Source: Acidobacteriaceae bacterium UBA1307 (lineage in GTDB: Bacteria > Acidobacteriota > Terriglobia > Terriglobales > Acidobacteriaceae). From it: a stretch of 64,000 nt of DNA. Each line of letters opens with the position of its first letter. Position 1 is the first letter of the stretch. Of this stretch, positions 27,740-36,394 are shown piece after piece. The stretch is taken from positions 110,638 to 174,637 of the forward strand of contig DBTV01000011.1 of NCBI GenBank assembly GCA_002307235.1. The letters are read 5' to 3'. Position numbers and translations under genes: made by a program. The notes below the pieces were generated by a model that saw only the letters and a program-made list of their open reading frames with translations, made no database searches and was not told the DNA's origin.

Positions 27740-30700
27740 ATGATCGCAATATCGAGAAATCTCTGTCGTCGTTTCATGATTCTCATGGCAGTTTGTACAC
27801 TGCTGTGCAGCTCTGCCCTGCTGCGGGCGCAGGGCGGCGTTTCCGGCAGCATCGGCGGAACGGTGACCGACCCGAATGGAGCCGTGCTGGTGGGGGCCAC
27901 GGTGACCCTGAACAACACCGACAAGGGCGCCACCATCCGCGTGACCAAGACCAACTCCGCCGGCTATTACACTGCCCCGTCGCTGCCTCTGGGAACCTAT
28001 TCGGTCTCCATCGCCTATCCGGGCTTCAAGACCTCCACGGTGACCGGACTGGTGCTGAACGTTAATGACTCACTGACGGTCAACCGCGCGCTGGAGGCTG
28101 GCGGCAGCAATGAGGTGGTCACGGTCACGGCCAGCGAAGCCGCGCTTAATCTTGAAAGCGCCGCAGCCGAGGGTCTGATCGATTCCAACCAGATCAGCGA
28201 ACTAACCATGAGCACGCGCAACTACGAGAGTCTGATCAATCTGCAACCGGGCGTGGCCTTCGGCGGCGCCAGCGATCAGTTGAATCGCGGCCCCAACAGC
28301 CCGACCGGCGGCTCAAGCACGGTCAGCTTCTCGATCAACGGCGGCCGCTCGTCGCAGAACAACTGGACGATTGACGGCGCCGACAATCTGGATCGTGGCT
28401 CGAACATGACGCTGTACACCTATCCGAGCCCGGACGCCATCGCCGAGTTCAAGACGCTGCGCGGCCAGTATTCGGCGCAGTTCGGCCGCAACGCCGCCGG
28501 TCAGATCGACGTGGTCACCAAGTCCGGCACGAACATGATCCACGGCAGCGCCTACGAGTACATCCGCAACGACGCGCTGGACGCCAACTCCTTCTCTAAT
28601 AATTACAATGGCACCCCGATCACCAAATATCGCTACAACGACTTTGGTTTCTCCTTCGGTGGCCCGGTCTATCTGCCCAAGCTCTACAACGGCCGCAACA
28701 AGACCTTCTTTTTTGTCTCGCAGGAGTGGCTCCGCGAGGTCACCTATTCGACTGGCACGGCGCTTGTGCCAACTGCGGCCGAGCGCACCGGCGACTTCAG
28801 CAACAGCGGCTACTACAGCAACGGCATGTGGAGTTCCGGCCCAGTGCAGGTCTGCACCTCCTACACCTACACGGCCAGCAGCCAGTCCTCTGCCTGCAAC
28901 AGTGCTGGAACCTCGATAAGCTCCATCTCCGCGACGGCGCAGGCCTACCTGAACGACGTCTACAAGGTCATTCCCACACCGAATGAAGCACAGAACATCG
29001 CGCTCAAGTTAGACCCGCACACGCTGAACTCAACGATTCCCAACCGCTTCGACAACTCGAACACCATGGTGCGCGTCGATCAGCAGATCGGCCAGAAGCT
29101 GAGCGCCTTCTACCGCTACATGCACGATACATTCCCGTCTTTCCAGGGCCGGGGATCATTTGTCTCCACCCCGATTCCTGGAATTTCCGCCTCGATCACG
29201 CGGGCGCCGGGCACGCAGCACATGGGCCACGGAACGTATCTGTTCACGCCGACTCTGCTGGCCAACTTCGGCTATGCCTATTCGAACGGATCGATTCTGA
29301 CCACGCCGCAGGGCGCGTTGCTCTCCTCCGTCTCGAAGGACATCAACATTTCCATGCCCTACACCAACACCGTCGGCGTTGTTCCGACGCTTTCGGTCAG
29401 CGGCATGACGGCACTCGGCGGCGGCGCGGTCTATGTGGACCACGGCATCAACCAGCAGATCTTCGGCGACGTCACCAAGACGCTGCACAACCACACGCTG
29501 ACGGCGGGCTTTTCTTATGTGACCTACCAGAAGCGCGAGAATGCCTCGGCCGGCGGCAATCAGGGCGCGTTCACCTTCTCGAGCGATTCGATGTATTCGA
29601 ATCTGCCGGCTCTCGTCACCCAGTCCAACGTGACTGGCGCAAGCGAGGTGCAGGCCTTCGCCAATTTTCTGATGGGCAACGCCAACGGCGGCTTCTCGCA
29701 GACCTCGAAGAACCTCGTTGCGGATGTGCATTCCAATCTGTATGAAGCCTTTTTGCAGGATGACTGGAAGGCGACGCCGCGGCTGACGCTGAACCTCGGC
29801 CTGCGCTACGGCTACTACGGCCAGCCCTACGATGTGAATGGCAATCTGAGCACCTTCGATCCTTCCACCTACTCGGCCTCGAAGGCGCCGACGATTGCCG
29901 CGAACGGCCTGCTCTGCCTGACCGGCACCTGCAACCAGACCAATTCGAGCGCGGGTCAGCCGACCTCGCCCAACTCCAGCGCCGATTATGTGGGCGTCAA
30001 CTACATCAACGGTCTGGTCTTCGGAACTTCAAGAAGCTCGGCCGAGGTCAACGGCCAATATTCGAAGTATGGCAACAAGGCCGGCTCTGCCGACAAGTTC
30101 AACTTTGCCCCTCGCGTGGGCTTTGCCTATGACCTGTTCGGCAACGGCAAAAGCTCGCTGCGTGGCGGCTACGGCTGGTCCTACGACCAGATTGAAGTGA
30201 GCTGGTATGAGTGCGCCATCTTTGGTTGCACCTACGCGGCCAACCCGCCGGCCGTCTCCACCTACTCGCAGTCGGCGGCGGTGCTCGACAACCCGACCGG
30301 TGGCGCTGTGTCCACCACCAAGTCCACGCTCCCGGGCCATCTGTACACGCTGCCCATCAACTATCACACGCCCTACGTGCAGCAGTTCTCGCTCGACCTG
30401 CAACAGCAGATCACGCCGAGCCTGATGTTCGATCTGGGTTACGTGGGATCGCACAGCACGCATCTGGTGGGCGTGTTGAACATCAACCAGCCGAAGCCGG
30501 GCGCATGGCGTGGCGTGGTCACGCCGACCTCCGCCGATACGACGCCGACGAGCACAAAATCTGCCTGTTTGCTCAACGGAACGCCGGCCTTTCTCAACTC
30601 CACCTGCGACCGTGTGCTGAATCAGGTCAAGCCCTATCTCGGCTACTTCGCCATCGATGCGATTGCGCCGATCTTCAATGCCAACTACAACTCGTTGCAG

Positions 30701-31498
30701 GCGAAGGTCACCAAGCACTTCGCGGGCAAAACCTACGTTGACGCCAACTTTACCTGGTCGCGCAACCTGACCAACTCGCAGGCAGATACCTCGGGGGCCA
30801 TCCAGAACATCTACAACATCAACGGGGATTACGGCCGCGCCGCCGTGGACCGCAAGCTGATTCTGAGCCTCGACGGCGTTTGGGAAGAACCCTTCTTCAA
30901 GCAGCAGAAAGGGCTGATCGGCCGCGCACTGGGCGGCTGGGAGATCTCGGCCATCTACGCCGTCAACTCCGGCCTGCCGCTGACGATCTCCGTCTCGGGC
31001 GGCTCGCAGATCAACTACAACCTGCCGGGCGGCGTTGCCAGCATCTACAACAACGCCACCAATGGCGGCACCATGACCGATAACGCCGGTTTGAGCGCCT
31101 TCGGCAGCACCATGGCCGGCCTGCGTCCGAACCAGATCGGCGATCCGAACACGGCTCCTGCCGGCATCAAGATTCACAACAAGGCCTTCAACAACTCATC
31201 GAAGCCCTGGTTCTATACCGGAGCCTTTGCCGCGCCCTCGCTGAGCAGCGATACGCCGGGCACGGCGCGCCGCGGCACGGTGAACGGCCCCGGCTTCAGT
31301 CGCGTGGACCTTGGCATCTTCCGCAATATTCGCATCTACGACCGGTTGACCTTCCAGTTCCGCGCCGAGGCATTCAACGCGCTGAACCACACCAACGTGC
31401 AGTCGGTCGGCACTACCGCAACTTCGAGCACCTTCGGCCAGGTCACCGGCTATCGCGATCCGCGCATTGTGCAGTTCGCCAGCAAGGTCACCTTCTAA
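27740..31498 (+). CDS. Giant TonB-dependent outer-membrane receptor (Oar-like) of the peptidoglycan-salvage locus
   Basis: A 1252-residue outer-membrane protein. A signal peptide (about 1-33, cleavage near LLRAQ/GG) is followed by a carboxypeptidase-regulatory-like domain (~35-120: SGSIGGTVTDPNGAVLVGATVTLNN trimmed), a plug domain (~125-270, including SINGGRSSQNNWTIDGADN) and a long beta-barrel. The C-terminal end, QFASKVTF, terminates in Phe as outer-membrane barrels do. Acidobacterial receptors of this class are thought to import oligomeric nutrients with TonB energy; none has a SusD partner here. Its position at the head of a murein-degradation gene set suggests muropeptides or glycan fragments as cargo, an inference. 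AGGAGG lies unusually close (three bases) to the chosen ATG; ATG 27776 is a less likely alternative. Confidence 0.88.
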   Translation: MIAISRNLCRRFMILMAVCTLLCSSALLRAQGGVSGSIGGTVTDPNGAVLVGATVTLNNTDKGATIRVTKTNSAGYYTAPSLPLGTYSVSIAYPGFKTSTVTGLVLNVNDSLTVNRALEAGGSNEVVTVTASEAALNLESAAAEGLIDSNQISELTMSTRNYESLINLQPGVAFGGASDQLNRGPNSPTGGSSTVSFSINGGRSSQNNWTIDGADNLDRGSNMTLYTYPSPDAIAEFKTLRGQYSAQFGRNAAGQIDVVTKSGTNMIHGSAYEYIRNDALDANSFSNNYNGTPITKYRYNDFGFSFGGPVYLPKLYNGRNKTFFFVSQEWLREVTYSTGTALVPTAAERTGDFSNSGYYSNGMWSSGPVQVCTSYTYTASSQSSACNSAGTSISSISATAQAYLNDVYKVIPTPNEAQNIALKLDPHTLNSTIPNRFDNSNTMVRVDQQIGQKLSAFYRYMHDTFPSFQGRGSFVSTPIPGISASITRAPGTQHMGHGTYLFTPTLLANFGYAYSNGSILTTPQGALLSSVSKDINISMPYTNTVGVVPTLSVSGMTALGGGAVYVDHGINQQIFGDVTKTLHNHTLTAGFSYVTYQKRENASAGGNQGAFTFSSDSMYSNLPALVTQSNVTGASEVQAFANFLMGNANGGFSQTSKNLVADVHSNLYEAFLQDDWKATPRLTLNLGLRYGYYGQPYDVNGNLSTFDPSTYSASKAPTIAANGLLCLTGTCNQTNSSAGQPTSPNSSADYVGVNYINGLVFGTSRSSAEVNGQYSKYGNKAGSADKFNFAPRVGFAYDLFGNGKSSLRGGYGWSYDQIEVSWYECAIFGCTYAANPPAVSTYSQSAAVLDNPTGGAVSTTKSTLPGHLYTLPINYHTPYVQQFSLDLQQQITPSLMFDLGYVGSHSTHLVGVLNINQPKPGAWRGVVTPTSADTTPTSTKSACLLNGTPAFLNSTCDRVLNQVKPYLGYFAIDAIAPIFNANYNSLQAKVTKHFAGKTYVDANFTWSRNLTNSQADTSGAIQNIYNINGDYGRAAVDRKLILSLDGVWEEPFFKQQKGLIGRALGGWEISAIYAVNSGLPLTISVSGGSQINYNLPGGVASIYNNATNGGTMTDNAGLSAFGSTMAGLRPNQIGDPNTAPAGIKIHNKAFNNSSKPWFYTGAFAAPSLSSDTPGTARRGTVNGPGFSRVDLGIFRNIRIYDRLTFQFRAEAFNALNHTNVQSVGTTATSSTFGQVTGYRDPRIVQFASKVTF

Positions 31499-31514
31499 CC
31501 TGTAACCCGAGATG

Positions 31515-31546
31515 GCCGCCGATGCGCAAAACCGCGCGTCGGCGGC
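31515..31546 (+). terminator. Hairpin between TonB receptor and symporter genes
   Basis: GCCGCCGA (31515-31522) pairs with TCGGCGGC (31539-31546), with an inner GCGC/GCGC pair. There is no T-run after it on this strand. It may reduce read-through or protect the receptor mRNA, so that the receptor is made in larger amounts than downstream genes. Confidence 0.5.
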
Positions 31547-31590
31547 AAAATTTCTCCCTCACCCTTGATCCGCGCTCCATGGAATCTGGA

Positions 31591-33057
31591 ATGAATTTAA
31601 ATCTGCTCGATCTTGGCGTCATTGCTGTGTATCTGATCGGCGTAACGCTGTTTGGCCTGCACTTTCGCGATGGCCACCGCACGCTGAAGAGCTATTATCT
31701 GGCCGGCAATGCGATTCCCTGGTGGGCGATTTCCCTCTCGATTGTCGCCGCGGAAACCAGCACACTCACCGTCATCAGCGTGCCCGGCCTCGCCTTCGAT
31801 CACGACTTCGGCTTTCTGCAACTGGTCTTCGGCTACCTGATCGGCCGCATCCTGGTCAGCTTTCTTTTTCTGCCGCACTACTTTCGTGGCGACCTTCTCA
31901 CCGCCTATCAACTCATGGAGCGCCGCTTTGGCCAGCGACTGCGCACGCTGACCGCCAGCATCTTTCTGCTGACACGCGCGGCGGCCGAAGGCGTGCGTGT
32001 GTTTGCCGTCGCCATCGTGGTGCGCATCGCGCTCGGCACCCTGGTCTCGGGGCTTTCCGACCTGCAGCGCGACATTGCCGCCATCGCCATCGTCACCGCG
32101 CTCACACTCGTCTACACCTTTGAAGGCGGATTGAAGGCGGCCATCTGGACCGACGTGCTGCAGCAGACCGTCTACATCACCGGCACCATCGTCGGCCTCG
32201 TTACGCTGCTCCATCTGGTTCCGGGCGGTTGGCCCACGATTCACGCCATGGGCGCGGCCGCGGGCAAGTTTCGCGTCTTCGATTTCTCCTTCAATCTGAC
32301 GACAAAATACACCTTCTGGTCGGGCATCATCGGCGGCACGTTTTTGACCATGGCCAGCCACGGCACCGATCAGCTCATTGTGCAGCGGCTGCTGGCCGCG
32401 CGTTCGCAGAGCCAGTCCAAGCTCGCGCTCATCTCCAGCGGCGTGGCGATTCTCTTCCAGTTCTCGCTGTTTCTGTTCATCGGCGCCATGCTCTACGTCT
32501 ACTATCAGATCAGTCCACCGGCCACGCCGATCACGCGCAGTGACACGGTTTTTCCAGGCTTTGTCGTTGCGCACATGCCGCACGGCATCAGTGGCCTGCT
32601 CATCGCGGCGATTCTTGCCGCCGCCATGTCCAACCTTAGCGCCGCGCTCAATTCGCTTTCCTCCACCTCCATCGTCGATCTCTACGCACGCTTCTTTCCG
32701 CACTCGAGCGACGAGCGGCGCCTCAAACTTTCGCGGTTGGCCATGATCGCGTGGGCGCTGATTCTGTTTCTGCTCGCGATTCTGGCGCGCAATGGTGGCC
32801 GCGTCATTGAGGTTGGTCTTTCAATCTCCTCGGTCGCCTATGGTTGCCTGCTCGGCGTCTTTCTGCTCGGCGTACTCACGCGCTCGGCCACCGAGCGCGG
32901 CGCAATGGCCGGCATGGTCTGCGGTTTCGCGCTGAACCTTTATCTGTGGTGCTTCACTGCCGTTTCCTTCACATGGTATGTCGTGCTCGGCAGCGCAATC
33001 ACCTTTTTGGTCGGCTACGGCGCAAGCCGCATTCCGTTAGCCGCGCAACAGCGCTAG
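31591..33057 (+). CDS. Sodium:solute symporter (SSS family), candidate MurNAc importer
   Basis: A 488-residue inner-membrane protein with about 13 hydrophobic helices. Family features include YYLAGNAIPWWAISLSIVAAETS at the start (a Na+-site helix), FEGGLKAAIWTDVLQ, and SNLSAALNSLSS in the helix containing the second sodium-site serines. SSS members import sugars, amino acids or vitamins. In Tannerella forsythia an SSS-type protein (MurT) takes up N-acetylmuramic acid and is encoded with murK and murQ. Here the gene is 15 bases before murQ, so MurNAc or a related sugar is the best guess. ATG 31591 begins at the first helix; ATG 31579 is also possible. Confidence 0.88.
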   Translation: MNLNLLDLGVIAVYLIGVTLFGLHFRDGHRTLKSYYLAGNAIPWWAISLSIVAAETSTLTVISVPGLAFDHDFGFLQLVFGYLIGRILVSFLFLPHYFRGDLLTAYQLMERRFGQRLRTLTASIFLLTRAAAEGVRVFAVAIVVRIALGTLVSGLSDLQRDIAAIAIVTALTLVYTFEGGLKAAIWTDVLQQTVYITGTIVGLVTLLHLVPGGWPTIHAMGAAAGKFRVFDFSFNLTTKYTFWSGIIGGTFLTMASHGTDQLIVQRLLAARSQSQSKLALISSGVAILFQFSLFLFIGAMLYVYYQISPPATPITRSDTVFPGFVVAHMPHGISGLLIAAILAAAMSNLSAALNSLSSTSIVDLYARFFPHSSDERRLKLSRLAMIAWALILFLLAILARNGGRVIEVGLSISSVAYGCLLGVFLLGVLTRSATERGAMAGMVCGFALNLYLWCFTAVSFTWYVVLGSAITFLVGYGASRIPLAAQQR

Positions 33058-33072
33058 ATGGATGGATGAACC

Positions 33073-33966
33073 ATGGAAAACTTTGATCTCACCACGGAAA
33101 GCCGCAACAAGAATACGATGAACCTCGACGCGATGGACTCGCTCGCGTTGGTCACAGCGATGAATCGCGAAGATGCGGCCGTGCCGCGCGCCGTACGCAA
33201 GGCGCTGCCAAAGGTCGCACGGGCCGTCGATCTGGCTGCCGCGCAACTGGCCAAGGGCGGCCGCATTCTCTATGTCGGCACCGGCACCAGCGGACGCATC
33301 GGCGCACTCGACGCCTCAGAGTGCCCACCGACCTTCGGCACCGATCCCAAGATGGTGCAATACATCATCGCGGGCGGCGATCCGGCACTCACGCGCGCCA
33401 CCGAGGCCAGCGAAGACTCGGCCGAACTCGCGCGCCGCGACATTCTGGCCAAGCGCGTCACCAAAAAAGATATCGTGATCGGACTGGCCGCCAGCGGACG
33501 CACACCCTATACCATCGCCGCGCTTGAGCTCGCACGCAAAAAAGGCGCGGCGACCGTGGCCATTGCCTGCAATCTGCATTCGGAGATCGCCAAGGCAGCC
33601 GAGGTCGCCATCGAGGTCAAGGTCGGTCCCGAGGTGCTCTCCGGCTCCTCGCGATTGAAGGCAGGCACCGCGCAAAAACTCATCTGCAACATGATCACCA
33701 CCGGCGCCATGACGCAGCTCGGCTACGTCTACAGCAACCTGATGGTCAAGCTGCGCATGAGCAATCACAAGCTGCGTGAGCGTGGCATCCGCATTCTGCA
33801 AACGCTCACCGATGTTGATCGCGAACAGGCCATCGCGACCATCGAAAAGTCAGGGATGAATCTTCCTCTGGCCATCGTCATGCTGAAAGCCAACACCAGC
33901 AAGACCGAGGCGACACGCCGCCTGCGCAAAACGCAGGGCAATGTCCGGCTCGCCATTGGGGAGTAG
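33073..33966 (+). CDS. murQ: N-acetylmuramic acid 6-phosphate etherase MurQ
   Basis: A 297-residue cytoplasmic enzyme that cleaves the lactyl ether of MurNAc-6-phosphate to give GlcNAc-6-phosphate and D-lactate. The SIS sugar-isomerase domain has the phosphate/sugar-binding GTGTSGRIGALDASE segment, and the MurQ family signature GPEVLSGSSRLKAGTAQK is present at residues 185-202. The C-terminal helical part (~250-297) is the small UBA-like domain usual for MurQ. Length equals the family standard. It sits 15 bases after the symporter and three bases before the NamZ fusion. No MurNAc kinase (MurK) is found nearby, though MurQ needs a phosphorylated substrate. Confidence 0.96.
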   Translation: MENFDLTTESRNKNTMNLDAMDSLALVTAMNREDAAVPRAVRKALPKVARAVDLAAAQLAKGGRILYVGTGTSGRIGALDASECPPTFGTDPKMVQYIIAGGDPALTRATEASEDSAELARRDILAKRVTKKDIVIGLAASGRTPYTIAALELARKKGAATVAIACNLHSEIAKAAEVAIEVKVGPEVLSGSSRLKAGTAQKLICNMITTGAMTQLGYVYSNLMVKLRMSNHKLRERGIRILQTLTDVDREQAIATIEKSGMNLPLAIVMLKANTSKTEATRRLRKTQGNVRLAIGE

Positions 33967-33969
33967 CGT

Positions 33970-36333
33970 ATGCGTAAATTTTTTCTCGGAGCTCTACTGC
34001 TTTTTCTCTCACTCGGCGCTCAGGCTGAAGACAACACGCCCAGTACTGTTCCACAGTTTTCCGCACTCGACCGCATCGTGCAAGAGGCCGTCGATCAGGG
34101 CAAGATTCCCGGCGCGGTGGTTCTGGTCGGCCATCACGGCAAGGTCGTTTATCGCAAGGCCTTCGGCTGGCGTTCGCTCGAACCCACACGCGAGCCGATG
34201 ACCGTCGATACCATTTTCGATCTCGCCTCGCTCACCAAATGCGTCGCGACAGCAACCTCCGTCACGCAACTCCTCGAGCAGGGCCGCATCAAGCTCAACG
34301 ATCCGGTGGCAGCCTACTTGCCGGAGTTCGCGCAGAATGGCAAGGCGCAGATCACCGTACGCCAACTGCTGACGCACTACTCCGGCCTTGCACCCGACCT
34401 TTCCCTCAAAGACCCATGGAAGAGCCGCGCGACGGCTTATTCGATGGTGATGGAATCCGCGCCAGAGATTGCCCCCGGCACGCGCTTTGTCTATAGCGAT
34501 CTCAATTTCATCACCCTCGGATTCATCGTTGAAAAGCTCACCGGGCAGTCGCTCGACGCCTATGCGGCCGAGCATATCTATCAACCGCTCGGGATGAAGC
34601 AGACGCGCTTTCTGCCATCCGCTGCCTGGAATGAGCGCATAGCGCCGACCGCGCGCGACGAACATGGCGCCATGCTGCGCGGCACCGTGCATGACCCGAC
34701 TGCGCGCCGCATGGGTGGCGTCGCCGGCCACGCCGGAGTCTTTTCCACCGCCGACGATCTCTCACTCTTTGCCGAAGAGCTTCTGCACGGCAACAGGATT
34801 CTGAGCCGCGTGGCCATCGAAAAAATGACCACACCGCAACAGCCAGCCTCGGCCAGCGCCCTGCGTGGTCTTGGCTGGGACATCGATTCGCCCTTCTCGT
34901 CGAATCGCGGCGAACTGTTGCCGGTCGGCTCCTATGGGCACACCGGCTTCACCGGAACCTCGCTGTGGATCGATCCGGTCACCGACAGCTACATCATCCT
35001 TCTCACCAATGCCGTGCATCTGCCCCATGGCTCCTGCATCTCTCTGCGCACGCGCGTGGCTTCCGCCGTTGCCGCCGCGCTTGATCTGACGCCGAGCGAG
35101 CAGGAGAAACTCCGCATGGCGCGCATCACCGGCTACAACGAATCGCTGATGGCCGAGCGCCGCTTTCTGGTGCGCAACGGCAGCGTGAAGACCGGCATCG
35201 ACGTGCTCGAGGAGCATCAGTTCAGCGATCTGCATCCCAACACGGCACATCCGGTGCGCATCGGCCTCATCGCCAATCAAACCGCCATTGACCGCGCAGG
35301 CCAGCGCACTGCCGACGTGCTGGCGCACACCCCCGGGCTCAAGCTCACTGCGTTGTTCAGCCCCGAGCACGGCTTTGCGGGCAAGCTCGACACTACAGGA
35401 ATCAACAACTCCGTCGACGCGGCCACCGGCGCAACCATCTACAGCGTCTACGGCGACACCGACGCCAGGCGTCGCCCCACGGCCGAGGCGCTCGCCCAGG
35501 TCGATGTGCTCGTCTACGACATTCAGGATGCGGGCGTGCGCTTCTACACCTTCGAGAGCACGCTCGGCTACTTTCTCGAAGCCGCGGCCAAAGCGGGCAA
35601 AACCCTCGTCGTGCTTGATCGTCCAAATCCCCTCGGTGGCGGCGATGTGCAGGGATTGTTCGCCGACGCCGGCCGCGAAGCCTTCGTCAACTACGGCCCC
35701 GTGCCGGTGCGCCACGGCATGACCGTTGGCGAACTTGCACGCTTCTACAACGCCGAAAAGCAGATCAACGCCAAGCTCTCGGTCGTGGCCATGGAAGGCT
35801 GGCAGCGCGGCGACTGGTTCGATGCGACCGGGCTCGTCTGGAACAATCCCTCGCCCAATCTCCGCAGCCTCAATGAGGCCACGCTCTATCCCGGCATCGG
35901 CCTCATCGAGGATTCCAACCTCTCCGTCGGTCGCGGCACCGATACGCCGTTTGAGCTTGTCGGCGCGCCCTGGATCGATCCAACCACGCTCGCCACGGCG
36001 CTCAATGCGCGCGCAATCGAAGGCGTGCGCTTTGTGCCGGTTCGCTTCACGCCCACCAGCTCGAATTACGCCAACCAGAGCTGCGGCGGCGTCAACATCA
36101 TCCTCACCGTGCGCGACGGCGTTGACGCGCCCGAACTTGGCCTCGAAATTGCTGCAACTTTACTCAAGCTTTATCCGAACGACTATAAAATAAGCAAAAT
36201 CGATGCCTTGCTCAGAAACAAATCCGTGCTGGACGCTCTGGTCGCGGGCAAAGACCCGCGCCGCATTGCCATCGAATCGCAGGAGTCGCTCGACGCATTC
36301 AAGAAGACGCGCACGCCCTACCTGCTCTACTAA
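33970..36333 (+). CDS. namZ: Fusion of AmiE-like serine hydrolase (beta-lactamase fold) and NamZ exo-N-acetylmuramidase (DUF1343)
   Basis: A 787-residue exported bifunctional protein. A signal peptide (1-20, ending GAQA/ED) is followed by a class C beta-lactamase-type serine hydrolase (~25-385) with SLTK (Ser87, Lys90), YSD (Tyr175) and HTG (324-326). From ~405 the NamZ domain runs to the end, with TGIDVLEE, SPEHGFAG, DIQDAGVRFYTF and LDRPNPLGG. NamZ removes MurNAc from the non-reducing end of glycan strands. In Bacillus subtilis the separate proteins AmiE (a MurNAc-L-Ala amidase of the same serine-hydrolase fold) and NamZ are encoded together with NagZ and MurQ. The first domain is therefore more likely a muropeptide amidase than a drug-resistance enzyme. 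All catalytic motifs look intact. GTATG follows the murQ stop by three bases. Confidence 0.92.
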   Translation: MRKFFLGALLLFLSLGAQAEDNTPSTVPQFSALDRIVQEAVDQGKIPGAVVLVGHHGKVVYRKAFGWRSLEPTREPMTVDTIFDLASLTKCVATATSVTQLLEQGRIKLNDPVAAYLPEFAQNGKAQITVRQLLTHYSGLAPDLSLKDPWKSRATAYSMVMESAPEIAPGTRFVYSDLNFITLGFIVEKLTGQSLDAYAAEHIYQPLGMKQTRFLPSAAWNERIAPTARDEHGAMLRGTVHDPTARRMGGVAGHAGVFSTADDLSLFAEELLHGNRILSRVAIEKMTTPQQPASASALRGLGWDIDSPFSSNRGELLPVGSYGHTGFTGTSLWIDPVTDSYIILLTNAVHLPHGSCISLRTRVASAVAAALDLTPSEQEKLRMARITGYNESLMAERRFLVRNGSVKTGIDVLEEHQFSDLHPNTAHPVRIGLIANQTAIDRAGQRTADVLAHTPGLKLTALFSPEHGFAGKLDTTGINNSVDAATGATIYSVYGDTDARRRPTAEALAQVDVLVYDIQDAGVRFYTFESTLGYFLEAAAKAGKTLVVLDRPNPLGGGDVQGLFADAGREAFVNYGPVPVRHGMTVGELARFYNAEKQINAKLSVVAMEGWQRGDWFDATGLVWNNPSPNLRSLNEATLYPGIGLIEDSNLSVGRGTDTPFELVGAPWIDPTTLATALNARAIEGVRFVPVRFTPTSSNYANQSCGGVNIILTVRDGVDAPELGLEIAATLLKLYPNDYKISKIDALLRNKSVLDALVAGKDPRRIAIESQESLDAFKKTRTPYLLY

Positions 36334-36334
36334 C

Positions 36335-36371
36335 CGACAGCTCCGCGCGGCGCTGTCGAGGCTCCGCGCGG
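36335..36371 (+). repeat. Hairpin and 11-bp direct repeat between namZ and nagZ
   Basis: CGACAGC (36335-36341) pairs with GCTGTCG (36352-36358), and GCTCCGCGCGG occurs twice (36340-36350 and 36361-36371). It lies in the 61-base gap before nagZ and may set relative expression. No T-run follows. Confidence 0.4.
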
Positions 36372-36394
36372 ACTCACAGACAAGGAATCGATCC

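Noticed and set aside
31499..31590. SusD-like lipoprotein expected after the TonB receptor
   Set aside because: Only 92 bases with a hairpin separate the receptor from the symporter; no SusD gene is present in the locus.
33970..35130. Beta-lactamase resistance gene
   Set aside because: The S-x-x-K serine hydrolase domain is fused to NamZ inside a murein-salvage locus; a muropeptide amidase role fits better than antibiotic resistance.
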